Origin: JBBQZO01 sp038207625
Lineage (GTDB): Bacteria; Pseudomonadota; Gammaproteobacteria; Burkholderiales; Burkholderiaceae_D
DNA length: 64,000 bases
Direction of reading: 5' to 3'
Assembly (NCBI GenBank): GCA_038207625.1
Contig: JBBQZO010000008.1
Coordinates: 62,001 to 126,000 of the forward strand
Position numbers and translations under genes: made by a program. The notes below the pieces were generated by a model. It had not been told where the DNA came from and ran no database searches. It saw only the letters and a list, made by a program, of their open reading frames with translations. Below are positions 42,894-51,811 of the stretch, one piece after another (position 1 is the first letter of the stretch; every line of letters begins with the position of its first letter).

Positions 42894-44597
42894 ATGAGCC
42901 AAACAATTATTCCGATTGCGCTGCAGGGCAGCACCAAGCAGCGCAAACGCGAAGCGCCGAAAGGGCGCCGGGTCGATCCGCAGGCACTCGCCGAACTGCA
43001 GGCGATGCTGGGCGACGCCGCGCGCACGCCCGATCTGCTGATCGAGCATCTGCACCTGATCCAGGACCGCACCGGCTGCCTGTCGGCGGCGCATCTGGCG
43101 GCGCTGGCGCAGGAACTGCGGCTGGCCCAGAGCGAGGTGTATGAAGTGGCCACGTTCTACCACCACTTCGACGTCGTCAAGGAAGGCGAGGCCGCGCCCG
43201 CCGCGCTGACGGTGCGCGTGTGCGACGGCCTGTCGTGCGAGATGGCCGGCGCCAAGGACTTGCTGGCGCGCCTGCCGGCGCTGTTGGGGCGCGACGTGCG
43301 CGTGCTGGCCGCGCCGTGCGTGGGGCGCTGCGAGCAGGCGCCGGTGGCCGTGATCGGGCACAACGCGCTGGCGCATGCCAGCTGCGAGGCGGTCGTTGAG
43401 GCCGTCAACGAGCAGGCCAGCGCGCCCGTGCCGCAGGCCTACATCGATTACGCACAATACCGGGCCGACGGCGGCTATGCGCTGCTGCGCGAATGCGCCG
43501 GCGGTGCGCGCGCGCTCGAGTCGGTGCTGGCGACGATGGAGCATTCCGGTCTGCGTGGTCTGGGTGGCGCGGGTTTTCCGACCGGGCGCAAATGGCGCAT
43601 CGTGCGCGCCGAAAACGGACCACGCCTGATGGCGGTGAACATCGACGAAGGCGAACCAGGCACCTTCAAGGACCGCGTCTATCTGGAGCGTGATCCGCAC
43701 CGCTTCCTGGAAGGCATGCTGATCGCCGCCTGGGCGGTCGACGTGGACGCCATCTACATCTATCTGCGCGACGAATACCACGGCTGCCGCGCGCTGCTCG
43801 AAGCGGAACTGGCCAAGCTGCGCGCCGAGCCGCCACTGCCACTGATGCCGCAAATTTTCCTGCGCCGTGGCGCCGGCGCCTACATCTGCGGTGAAGAATC
43901 GGCCATGATCGAATCGATCGAGGGCAAGCGCGGCCTGCCGCGTCTGCGTCCGCCCTACGTGGCCCAGGTCGGTCTGTTCGGCCGCCCCACGCTGGAACAC
44001 AATTTCGAAACGCTGTACTGGGTGCGCGAGATCGTCGAAAAAGGCGCCGACTGGTACAACAGCCACGGACGCAACGGGCGCAAGGGACTGCGCTCGTTTT
44101 CCGTGTCGGGCCGCGTCAAGCAGCCCGGCGTGAAGCTGGCGCCGGCCGGCATCACGATCCAGGAATTGATCGACGAGCATTGCGGCGGCATGCAGGACGG
44201 GCATACCTTGTACGCCTACCTGCCGGGCGGCGCCTCGGGCGGCATTTTGCCCGCGTCGCTGAACGCGATCCCGCTCGACTTCGATACGCTGCAGCCGTAC
44301 GGCTGCTTCATCGGCTCGGCGGCGGTGGTGGTGCTGTCGCAGCACGACACGGCGATGGACGCGGCGCGCAACACGATGAAGTTCTTCAAGGACGAATCGT
44401 GCGGGCAGTGCACGCCGTGCCGCGTGGGCACCGCCAAGACGCTGGCGCTGATTGCGCAGCCGCACTGGGACGTGGGCCTGCTGGCCGAATTGTCGCAGGT
44501 GATGCGCGACGCGTCGATCTGCGGTCTGGGGCAGGCGGCACCGAATCCGGTCGACTGCGTCGTCAAGTATTTTCCACATGAGCTGGTGCAAGCATGA
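42894..44597 (+). CDS. NAD-dependent formate dehydrogenase beta subunit (NuoE-NuoF fusion)
   Basis: A 567-residue fusion. The N-terminal about 160 residues are NuoE-like, with helical LQAMLGDAARTPDLLIEHL and a thioredoxin-like [2Fe-2S] domain using Cys in VRVCDGLSC and APCVGRC. The rest is NuoF-like, with the NADH/FMN site GLRGLGGAGFPTGRKW, ENGPRLMAVNIDEGEPGTFK and the [4Fe-4S] motif SCGQCTPCR. It passes electrons from the alpha subunit to NAD+. The fusion matches the two-subunit FDH1 design of Methylobacterium. The stop overlaps the alpha start as ATGA. Confidence 0.93.
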   Translation: MSQTIIPIALQGSTKQRKREAPKGRRVDPQALAELQAMLGDAARTPDLLIEHLHLIQDRTGCLSAAHLAALAQELRLAQSEVYEVATFYHHFDVVKEGEAAPAALTVRVCDGLSCEMAGAKDLLARLPALLGRDVRVLAAPCVGRCEQAPVAVIGHNALAHASCEAVVEAVNEQASAPVPQAYIDYAQYRADGGYALLRECAGGARALESVLATMEHSGLRGLGGAGFPTGRKWRIVRAENGPRLMAVNIDEGEPGTFKDRVYLERDPHRFLEGMLIAAWAVDVDAIYIYLRDEYHGCRALLEAELAKLRAEPPLPLMPQIFLRRGAGAYICGEESAMIESIEGKRGLPRLRPPYVAQVGLFGRPTLEHNFETLYWVREIVEKGADWYNSHGRNGRKGLRSFSVSGRVKQPGVKLAPAGITIQELIDEHCGGMQDGHTLYAYLPGGASGGILPASLNAIPLDFDTLQPYGCFIGSAAVVVLSQHDTAMDAARNTMKFFKDESCGQCTPCRVGTAKTLALIAQPHWDVGLLAELSQVMRDASICGLGQAAPNPVDCVVKYFPHELVQA

Positions 44598-47422
44598 ACG
44601 CGATTACCCGCAACGACAGGGCGGCATTGGCCGGCCCGGCAGTGAGCTTCCAACTGAACGGGCGCGAAGTGACCGGTCTGGCGCACGAGACGCTGATCGA
44701 AATCGCCCAGCGTGAAGGCGTCGAGATTGCCCACCTGTGCTACAAGGTGGGCATGGAAGCGGTGGGCAACTGCCGCTCCTGCATGGTCGAAATCGACGGC
44801 GAGCGCGTGCTGGCGCCATCCTGCTGCCGCAGCCCGAGCGCGGGCATGAAGGTCACGACCGACAGCGCGCGCGCCGTCGCCGCGCAAAAGATGGTGCTCG
44901 AACTGCTGCTGTCGGACATGCCCGAGACGGCCTACACGCGTCACAATGAAGTCGATCAGTGGGCCGCCAAGCTGGCCGTTGGCAAGCCGCGTTTTGCCGC
45001 GCGCAAGCAGCCGCAGCGCGACGCCTCGCACGCGGCCATCACGGTCAACCTGGACGCGTGCATCCAGTGCACCCGCTGCGTGCGCGCCTGCCGCGACGAG
45101 CAGGTCAACGACGTGATCGGCCTGGCGTTTCGCGGCGAGCACGCGCAGATCGTGTTCGACATGGATGACCCGATGGGCAATTCCACCTGCGTCGGTTGCG
45201 GCGAATGCGTGCAAGCCTGCCCGACCGGCGCTTTGATGCCGGCGCGCGAGGCGGCGCTGGCCAAACCGGACAAACAGGTCGATTCGGTGTGCCCGTATTG
45301 CGGCGTGGGTTGCCAGCTGACCTATAACGTCAAGGACAACAAGATCGTCTACGTGGAAGGGCGCGACGGTCCCGCCAACCATGAGCGCCTGTGCGTCAAG
45401 GGCCGCTACGGTTTCGACTACGCGAACCATCCGCATCGCCTGACGACACCGTTGATCCGCCGTCTTGATGCGCCCAAACGGGGCGACTTCACGATGGATC
45501 CGGAGCGCGTCATGGACGTGTTTCGCGAAGCGAGCTGGGAAGAGGCGCTGGCGTTCGCCGGTGGCACGCTGGCCAAAATCCGTGACACGCACGGCAAAAA
45601 ATCGCTGGCCGGTTTCGGCTCGGCCAAAGGCAGTAACGAGGAAGCCTACCTGTTCCAGAAACTGGTGCGCACCGGTTTTGGCAGCAACAACGTCGACCAT
45701 TGCACGCGCCTGTGCCACGCTTCATCGGTGGCCGCGCTGTTGGAAGGAATCGGCTCGGCCGCCGTGTCGAACCCGGTGATGGACGTGACGAAGGCGGAAG
45801 TGGTGATCATCATCGGCGCCAACCCGACGGTGAACCATCCGGTCGCGGCGACCTGGATCAAGAACGCCGTCAAGAACGGCACCAAGCTCGTGGTGTGCGA
45901 CCCGCGCCGCTCGGAACTGGCGCGCACCGCGCACCGCTTCCTGCAATTCAAACCCGACACCGACGTGGCGCTGCTCAATTCGATGATGCACGTGATCGTC
46001 AGCGAAGGGCTGGTCGACAAAGATTTCATCGCCAGCCGCACCATCGGCTACGACGAGCTGGAAAAAAACGTGGCCGGCTACAGTCCCGAGCTGATGGCGC
46101 CGATCTGCGGCGTCGACGCCGAGGCGATCCGCTACGTGGCGCGCCTGTACGCCACCTCGAAGGCGTCGATGATCCTGTGGGGCATGGGTATTTCGCAGCA
46201 CATCCACGGCACCGACAACGCGCGCTGCCTGATCGCGCTGGCGTTGATGACGGGCCAGATCGGGCGTCCCGGCACGGGCCTGCATCCGCTGCGCGGGCAG
46301 AACAATGTGCAAGGCGCCTCCGACGCGGGCCTGATCCCGATGATGTTCCCCGACTATCAGCGCGTGACCGACCCGCAAGCGCAGGCGCGCTTTGCCAAGG
46401 CGTGGAATCTGGCGCCCGGCGTGCTCGACGACCAGCCCGGCTTGACGGTGGTTGAGGTCATGCACGCGATCAAAGCGGGCTCGGTGCGCGGCATGTACAT
46501 CATGGGCGAGAACCCGGCCATGTCGGACCCGGATGCGAACCACGCGCGTGAGTCGCTCGCCGCGTTGGAACACCTGGTGGTGCAGGATATTTTCCTCACC
46601 GAGACGGCTTATCTGGCCGACGTGATTTTGCCCGCCTCCGCCTTCCCGGAGAAAACCGGCAGCTTCACCAACACCGACCGGCTGGTGCAGATCGGCCGCC
46701 AGGCGATCGACCCGCCGGGCGATGCGAAGCAGGACCTGTGGATCATCATGCAGATGGCGACCCGGCTGGGCCTGAGCTGGAACTACGGCCACGTGTCGGA
46801 AGTGTTCGACGAAATGCGCCACACCATGCCCAGCATCGGCGGCATCACGTGGGAGCGTCTGGAGCGCGACAACGCGGTGACCTATCCGTGCCTGAAGGAG
46901 GGCGATCCCGGCCAGTCGGTGGTGTTTCACGACACCTTCCCGCGCGAGTCGGGCCGCGCGCGCTTCGTCCCGGCCGACATCATTCCCGCCGATGAACGCC
47001 CGGACGCCGAGTATCCGATGGTGTTGATCACCGGACGCCAGCTGGAACACTGGCACACCGGCAGCATGACGCGCCGCACCGCCGTGCTCGACGCGCTTGA
47101 GCCGGACCCGGTCGCGCTGGTGCATCCGCTCGACCTGGCCGCGTTGAAAGGCAAGCCGGGCGACGTGATCACGCTGGCCTCGCGGCGCGGCAGCGTGGCG
47201 CTGTACGCGCGCGCCGACGACAGCTCGCCGCGCGGCGCCATCTTTGTGCCGTTCTGCTATTACGAGGCGGCCATCAACAAGCTCACCAATGCGGCGCTGG
47301 ACCCGTTTGGCAAGATCCCCGAGTTCAAATACTGCGCCATCAAGGTGGCGCTGGGCGGCGCGGTCGAGCAGCAGGGCAGCTACGGTGGCGGGCAGGTGCT
47401 GGCCGCGATGCAGGCGCCATGA
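44594..47422 (+). CDS. Formate dehydrogenase alpha (catalytic Mo/W) subunit
   Basis: A 942-residue cytoplasmic subunit. The N-terminal NuoG-like part has [2Fe-2S] cysteines (GNCRSCMVEIDG) and [4Fe-4S] motifs (CIQCTRCVRAC, CVGCGECVQACP). A further cluster, CPYCGVGCQ, opens the bis-MGD domain. The metal ligand is Cys374 in DHCTRLCHASS, so no selenocysteine is used. Downstream GANPTVNHPVAATW and LRGQNNVQGASDAG are typical of NAD-linked FDHs. It oxidises formate to CO2. Downstream tungstate genes suggest tungsten in the cofactor (inference). Confidence 0.95.
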   Translation: MNAITRNDRAALAGPAVSFQLNGREVTGLAHETLIEIAQREGVEIAHLCYKVGMEAVGNCRSCMVEIDGERVLAPSCCRSPSAGMKVTTDSARAVAAQKMVLELLLSDMPETAYTRHNEVDQWAAKLAVGKPRFAARKQPQRDASHAAITVNLDACIQCTRCVRACRDEQVNDVIGLAFRGEHAQIVFDMDDPMGNSTCVGCGECVQACPTGALMPAREAALAKPDKQVDSVCPYCGVGCQLTYNVKDNKIVYVEGRDGPANHERLCVKGRYGFDYANHPHRLTTPLIRRLDAPKRGDFTMDPERVMDVFREASWEEALAFAGGTLAKIRDTHGKKSLAGFGSAKGSNEEAYLFQKLVRTGFGSNNVDHCTRLCHASSVAALLEGIGSAAVSNPVMDVTKAEVVIIIGANPTVNHPVAATWIKNAVKNGTKLVVCDPRRSELARTAHRFLQFKPDTDVALLNSMMHVIVSEGLVDKDFIASRTIGYDELEKNVAGYSPELMAPICGVDAEAIRYVARLYATSKASMILWGMGISQHIHGTDNARCLIALALMTGQIGRPGTGLHPLRGQNNVQGASDAGLIPMMFPDYQRVTDPQAQARFAKAWNLAPGVLDDQPGLTVVEVMHAIKAGSVRGMYIMGENPAMSDPDANHARESLAALEHLVVQDIFLTETAYLADVILPASAFPEKTGSFTNTDRLVQIGRQAIDPPGDAKQDLWIIMQMATRLGLSWNYGHVSEVFDEMRHTMPSIGGITWERLERDNAVTYPCLKEGDPGQSVVFHDTFPRESGRARFVPADIIPADERPDAEYPMVLITGRQLEHWHTGSMTRRTAVLDALEPDPVALVHPLDLAALKGKPGDVITLASRRGSVALYARADDSSPRGAIFVPFCYYEAAINKLTNAALDPFGKIPEFKYCAIKVALGGAVEQQGSYGGGQVLAAMQAP

Positions 47423-48384
47423 CGAAGCATCCTCCGACGCTGTCGCAGGCGGCAACGCATGCTTTCCCGCTCGCTGCGGCGCAGGCTGCGTTGCCCGACG
47501 CTGCGCCTGGCGCGACCTGCGGTGTGCCGCCCGGCGTGCCGCGTTACCAGCCGCTGCTGAGCAATGCGGCGGCCGATCTGACCCACGATGTGGACGTGTT
47601 GGATGAACGCGGTCGCCATGCCACGATTGCGATTCCGGCCGAACGCCCGTTGACCGTGTATGTCGACAAGCGCGAGCTGGTGACCTTGATGACATTGGGC
47701 GGCGCGCCCGAGGCGCTGACGCTGGGCTACCTGCGCAACCAGCGCCTGGTGCGCAGCATCGACGAGATCGTTTCGGTGCAGGTCGACTGGGCGGTCGACG
47801 CGGTCGCCGTCGTCACCCGCAACGGCATCGCCGACGTCGAGCAGCGCACGGCGAAAAAAGTCGTGACCACCGGTTGCGGCCAGGGCTCGGTGTTCGGCGG
47901 CCTGATGGACGAAATCGAGCAGATCGCGTTGCCTGTGGACGCGCGCTTGCGCCAGTCAGTGGTGTACCGGATCGTCGAGACGATCCGCACCCAGCAGTCG
48001 ATCTACAAGCAGGCCGGCTCGGTGCATGGCTGCGCGCTGTTTTCCAATTCCGGCGAGTTGCTGTATTTTTTTGAAGACGTGGGGCGCCACAACGCGGTCG
48101 ATGCGATCGCCGGCAAGATGTGGTTGGATGGCGTGGATGGCGGCGACAAGGTGTTCTACACCACCGGGCGGCTCACGTCGGAAATGGTGATCAAGGGCGC
48201 GCAGATGGGCATCCCATTTCTGCTGTCGCGCTCCGGCACCACCCAGATGGGACACATGGTGGCAGGGCGGGTCGGCATGTCGCTGCTGGCGCGCTGCACC
48301 GGCAAGCATTTCTTGCTGCTGACGGGGCAACAGCGGCTGGTATTCGAGCCGCACTTGCTTGAACCGGCGCCGCCGCACGCCTGA
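47419..48384 (+). CDS. fdhD: Formate dehydrogenase sulfurtransferase FdhD
   Basis: A 321-residue accessory protein that delivers sulfur to the bis-MGD cofactor of formate dehydrogenase. The sulfur-carrying region reads VVTTGCGQGSVFG with Cys153; the second Cys of the CxxC found in E. coli FdhD is absent. C-terminal FEDVGRHNAVDAIAGKM and GRLTSEMVIKGAQMGIPF are conserved. The N-terminal about 45 residues are Ala/Pro-rich. It overlaps fdhA by 4 bases and the next gene by one base, so the whole block is coupled. Confidence 0.94.
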   Translation: MTKHPPTLSQAATHAFPLAAAQAALPDAAPGATCGVPPGVPRYQPLLSNAAADLTHDVDVLDERGRHATIAIPAERPLTVYVDKRELVTLMTLGGAPEALTLGYLRNQRLVRSIDEIVSVQVDWAVDAVAVVTRNGIADVEQRTAKKVVTTGCGQGSVFGGLMDEIEQIALPVDARLRQSVVYRIVETIRTQQSIYKQAGSVHGCALFSNSGELLYFFEDVGRHNAVDAIAGKMWLDGVDGGDKVFYTTGRLTSEMVIKGAQMGIPFLLSRSGTTQMGHMVAGRVGMSLLARCTGKHFLLLTGQQRLVFEPHLLEPAPPHA

Positions 48385-49091
48385 TGTCTTTGCTCGACGC
48401 TACCGGCGCCGCGTTCGCCCTGCTGTGCTCGGGCGACGCCGCGCTGTGGCAAATCGTCTGGGTGTCGCTCAAGACCAGCGTCTGCGGCCTGCTGCTGGCC
48501 ACCCCGCCGGCGCTGCTGGCCGGCTACGCGATCGCCAGCACGCGCTTTCCAGGTCGGCGCGTCGTCATCTGGCTGTCCCAGGCGGCGCTATCGTTGCCGA
48601 CGGTGCTGATCGGCCTGCTGCTGTACCTGCTGCTGTCGCGCCACGGTCCGCTGGGCGATTTGCACCTGCTGTTTTCGCAGCCGGGCATCGTGGCCGGCCA
48701 GTGTTTCATCGCCTTGCCGGTGCTGCTGGCGTTCACGCTGGTGGCGGTGCAGGCGCTCGACCCGCGCTACGCCGAGACGGCGATCGCGCACGGCGCCTCG
48801 CGCTGGCGGGTGATGACGACGGTGCTGCACGAGGTGCGTTTTGGCGTGATGGCGGCCATTATCAGCGGCTTCGGGCGCGTCATTTCCGAAGTCGGTTGCG
48901 CGCTGATGGTGGGCGGGAACATCGCCGGCGACACGCGCACCATCACCACCGCCATCGCGCTGGAAACGAGCAAGGGCGAATTCGCTCAGGGGATCGCGCT
49001 GGGCATTGTGCTGATCACGCTGGCGCTGCTGATGAACGGCGCGCTGATGCTGCTGCAAGGCGATGCGCACGCGGCCGGGGGACGCCGGTGA
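48384..49091 (+). CDS. tupB: Tungstate ABC transporter permease TupB
   Basis: A 235-residue inner-membrane permease with about five or six membrane segments. The EAA-like loop reads YAETAIAHGASRWRVMTTV, and VGGNIAGDTRTITTAIAL is characteristic of the TupB/WtpB group. The start overlaps the fdhD stop (TGATG) and its stop overlaps the ATPase start (GTGA), so it is translationally coupled to formate dehydrogenase genes. Substrate specificity rests on the TupA-like binding protein two genes on. Confidence 0.88.
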   Translation: MSLLDATGAAFALLCSGDAALWQIVWVSLKTSVCGLLLATPPALLAGYAIASTRFPGRRVVIWLSQAALSLPTVLIGLLLYLLLSRHGPLGDLHLLFSQPGIVAGQCFIALPVLLAFTLVAVQALDPRYAETAIAHGASRWRVMTTVLHEVRFGVMAAIISGFGRVISEVGCALMVGGNIAGDTRTITTAIALETSKGEFAQGIALGIVLITLALLMNGALMLLQGDAHAAGGRR

Positions 49092-49741
49092 GCGCCTTGC
49101 TGAACATCGCCGGACTGCGCAAGCTGGTTGGCGAACGCGTGCTGTTCGACATCGCGCAGCTATCGCTGGAGGCCGGCAGCGCCTACGTGCTGACGGGCGT
49201 GAACGGCGCCGGCAAAACCACTTTGCTGCGCGTGCTGGCCGGACTGGCACCCGCGCAGGCGAGTGCCGTCACGTTCATGGGCGCAAGCATGCGGCTCGCT
49301 CCCTACCCGGACGCGCTGCGGCGCGAGGTGGTCTACGTGCACCAGCATCCGGTGCTGTTTTCCACCAGCGTCGCGCACAACATCGCGTTTGGACTGCTGG
49401 CGCGCGGCACCCCGAAGCGCGCGACCGCGGCGCTGGTCGAAGCGGCGATGGAGTGGGCCGGCGTCACGCACCTGCGCGCCAGCGATCCGGCCACGCTGTC
49501 GGGCGGCGAAACGCAACGCGTGGCGCTGGCGCGCGCCAAGGTGCTTTCGCCCAAACTGCTGCTGCTCGACGAGCCGACCGCCAATCTGGACGGCGCCGCG
49601 CGCGAGCAGGTCATCGCGCTGATTCCCAGCCTGGTGTCGTCCGGCAGCAGCGTCGTCATGGCCTGTCACGACCGCGACCTGATCGGTCTGCCCGGCGTAC
49701 AGCGCCTGAAACTGCGCGACGGCCAGCTGGTGCACCGCTAG
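49088..49741 (+). CDS. tupC: Tungstate ABC transporter ATP-binding protein TupC
   Basis: A 217-residue ABC ATPase. The GTG start at 49088 overlaps the permease stop; an open frame extending back through tupB is rejected. Walker A VNGAGKTTLLRV, Q-loop region VVYVHQHPVLF, signature LSGGETQRVALARA, Walker B LLLLDEPTANLDG and the H-loop ACHDRDL are complete. It powers uptake through TupB. No C-terminal oxyanion-binding (Mop/TOBE) domain is present. Confidence 0.9.
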   Translation: MSALLNIAGLRKLVGERVLFDIAQLSLEAGSAYVLTGVNGAGKTTLLRVLAGLAPAQASAVTFMGASMRLAPYPDALRREVVYVHQHPVLFSTSVAHNIAFGLLARGTPKRATAALVEAAMEWAGVTHLRASDPATLSGGETQRVALARAKVLSPKLLLLDEPTANLDGAAREQVIALIPSLVSSGSSVVMACHDRDLIGLPGVQRLKLRDGQLVHR

Positions 49742-49759
49742 TGTTCATTGATTAACTGG

Positions 49760-49784
49760 TTGGCAGACGATCGCCGTCTGCCAA
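49760..49784 (+). other. Intercistronic hairpin between tupC and tupA
   Basis: TTGGCAGACG and CGTCTGCCAA form a perfect 10-bp stem around a 5-base loop. No U-run follows. It could be an mRNA processing or stability element, or a weak attenuator, letting tupA be expressed at a different level from tupBC. Confidence 0.55.
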
Positions 49785-49824
49785 TCGACCCAAGGCTAAA
49801 TTGACTTTCACACCAAGGAAAACC

Positions 49825-50631
49825 ATGCAACGTCGCCCATTGATTGCGCTGCTGCTCGCCGCCGCGCTGACATCCCCGTTAGCCTTCGCGCAGCAAGTGC
49901 TGCGCCTGTCGACCACCACCAGCACCGAAAACTCCGGCCTGCTGGCCTATCTGCTGCCGCAGTTTGAAGCGAAGACCAAGCTCAAGGTGAAGGTCATATC
50001 GGTCGGCACCGGCAAGGCGCTCGAGTTGGCGCGCAACGGCGACGTCGACGTCACGCTGGTGCACGCGCGCGCGGCCGAGGACAAGTTTGTCGCCGACGGC
50101 GATGGCATCGACCGGCGCGACGTGATGTACAACGACTTCGTCATCGTCGGCCCGCAAAGCGATCCGGCCGGTGTCGCCGGCGGCAAAAACGTGCTCGACG
50201 CGCTCAGAAAAATCGCCGCCAGTCCGGCCAAATTCATCTCGCGCGGCGATAATTCGGGCACCGATCAAATGGAACGCGCCTACTGGAAAGCGCTGGCCAT
50301 CGTCCCCGCCGGCAGCCGCTATCTGTCGGCCGGCCTGGGCATGGGCGAGGTGCTCAACATGGCCGCCGAACTGCAGGCCTACACGTTGAGCGACCGCGCC
50401 ACCTACGCGACGTATCACGCGCGCACCGGGCTGGCGATCATGGTCGAGGGCGACCCGAAGATGTACAACCCGTACGGCATCATCGCCGTCAATCCTGCGC
50501 GCCACAAGGACATCAACGCCACCGGCGCGCGCCAGCTGATCGACTGGCTGACGTCCGCCGACGGCCAGAAGGCGATCGCCAGCTTCAAGCCGGGTGGCCA
50601 GCAGTTGTTCTTTCCATCTGCCGCCCATTAA
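49825..50631 (+). CDS. tupA: Tungstate-binding protein TupA
   Basis: A 268-residue periplasmic binding protein. The ATG at 49825 follows AAGGAAAACC and gives a signal peptide (LIALLLAAALTSPLAFA). The TupA signature LRLSTTTSTENSGLL at the mature N-terminus supplies oxyanion-binding Thr/Ser residues. SVGTGKALELARNGDVDVTL, SRGDNSGTDQMER and MYNPYGIIAVNP are family hallmarks. It is separated from tupC by 83 bases with a hairpin, unlike the usual tupABC order. Confidence 0.92.
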   Translation: MQRRPLIALLLAAALTSPLAFAQQVLRLSTTTSTENSGLLAYLLPQFEAKTKLKVKVISVGTGKALELARNGDVDVTLVHARAAEDKFVADGDGIDRRDVMYNDFVIVGPQSDPAGVAGGKNVLDALRKIAASPAKFISRGDNSGTDQMERAYWKALAIVPAGSRYLSAGLGMGEVLNMAAELQAYTLSDRATYATYHARTGLAIMVEGDPKMYNPYGIIAVNPARHKDINATGARQLIDWLTSADGQKAIASFKPGGQQLFFPSAAH

Positions 50632-50929
50632 TCGGCATGCGCTTGGCGACGGCGTAACCAGTACGCGCTGTGGCCGACGGCTTGAAACGTCCACGTCACT
50701 GTTCGCCTCGATGACGCGGCCACATCGCAGATGTTGGCACTTGAACAGCGCCGCCGCGCACTGCGCGCCGCCAACGCACAGGCCGCGTCCTTGTTTGCCG
50801 CAGGGCGGGCGAAACGGCGCGGCCCCGGATGTCGCCAGCACCGGCCACTAACTGGCGCTGCGCGACGTCGATTGATTGACAGCGCCGGAAGGCGGATGGT
50901 AGGGTGAGCGCACTTTCCACGAGGCGTCA

Positions 50930-51805
50930 ATGAGCAATTTCCTGCAGGTCGTGTTTTCCGGTATGGTACTCGGGCTCATTTACAGCGTCATCGCGTTGGG
51001 ATACCAGGCTACCTACAGTACATCGAAGACCCTCAATTTTGGGCAAGGCGAAGCGGTCGCTTTCGGCGGCTTGCTCACCTACACTTTGGCGCCATATGTC
51101 AGTTACTGGGGCGCGATCCCGTTGGTGGCCGCGGCCGGCGCCGCGCTCGGCCTGTTCACCTATCATGCCGCCGTCGCGCCTGCACTCAAGCGCGGCTCCG
51201 AATCGGGCTGGATCCTGGGCACCATCGCACTGGGGCCGCTGGTGCTGAAAAACGTCTTCGAGGCGATCTGGGGCAATGACGACCTGGCCGTGGCCGCGCC
51301 ATTTGCCAACACCCCGTTCGTGCTGGCCGATATCCGCGTGCTGCCGATGGAACTGCTGACGATGATCTGCGTGGGCGTCACCGTGCTTGCGCTGGGTCTG
51401 TTCATGACGCGCACTCGCTACGGCAAGGCGGTGGCCGCGGTGGCGATCAATCGCGACACGGCTGAACTGATGGGCATCCGCTCGTCGCTGGTGGTGTCGG
51501 GCTCGTACGCGCTGTCGGGCGCGCTGGCGACCTTGGCCGGCCTGCTGATCGCGCCCTTGACCACCACCAGCGCGAGCATGGGCGTGGTGCTGGGTCTGAA
51601 AGCGTTCCAGGTGGCCGTGCTGGGCGGGTTGACATCGGTGCGCGGGGTGCTGATCGGCGGGCTGTTCATCGGCGTGCTCGACGCCGTCACCGCCTACGCC
51701 GTCTCGTCGCGTTACAAGGAAATTCCCGGCCTGGTGCTGTTGCTGCTGATGCTGTCGTTCCGTCCCACCGGGCTGTTCGGCGCGGCTACCATCAAGAAAG
51801 TCTGA
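50930..51805 (+). CDS. livH: Branched-chain amino acid-type ABC permease LivH
   Basis: A 291-residue inner-membrane permease with about eight membrane segments. Family features are VFSGMVLGLIYSVIALGYQ at the start, the LNFGQGEAVAFGGL segment, the cytoplasmic AINRDTAELMGI loop and LKAFQVAVLGGLTSVRGVL. It starts a four-gene unit (livH, livM-livG fusion, livF, binding protein). The substrate may be a branched-chain amino acid, amide or related compound. Confidence 0.9.
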   Translation: MSNFLQVVFSGMVLGLIYSVIALGYQATYSTSKTLNFGQGEAVAFGGLLTYTLAPYVSYWGAIPLVAAAGAALGLFTYHAAVAPALKRGSESGWILGTIALGPLVLKNVFEAIWGNDDLAVAAPFANTPFVLADIRVLPMELLTMICVGVTVLALGLFMTRTRYGKAVAAVAINRDTAELMGIRSSLVVSGSYALSGALATLAGLLIAPLTTTSASMGVVLGLKAFQVAVLGGLTSVRGVLIGGLFIGVLDAVTAYAVSSRYKEIPGLVLLLLMLSFRPTGLFGAATIKKV

Positions 51806-51811
51806 TCCGCC

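Noticed and set aside
45695..45725. Possible selenocysteine in the formate dehydrogenase active site
   Set aside because: The codon at the metal-ligand position is TGC (Cys374), not TGA, and no SECIS-like need arises.
50632..50929. Short open frame between tupA and livH
   Set aside because: A basic 58-codon frame without ribosome site or family match; more likely intergenic DNA carrying the livH promoter.
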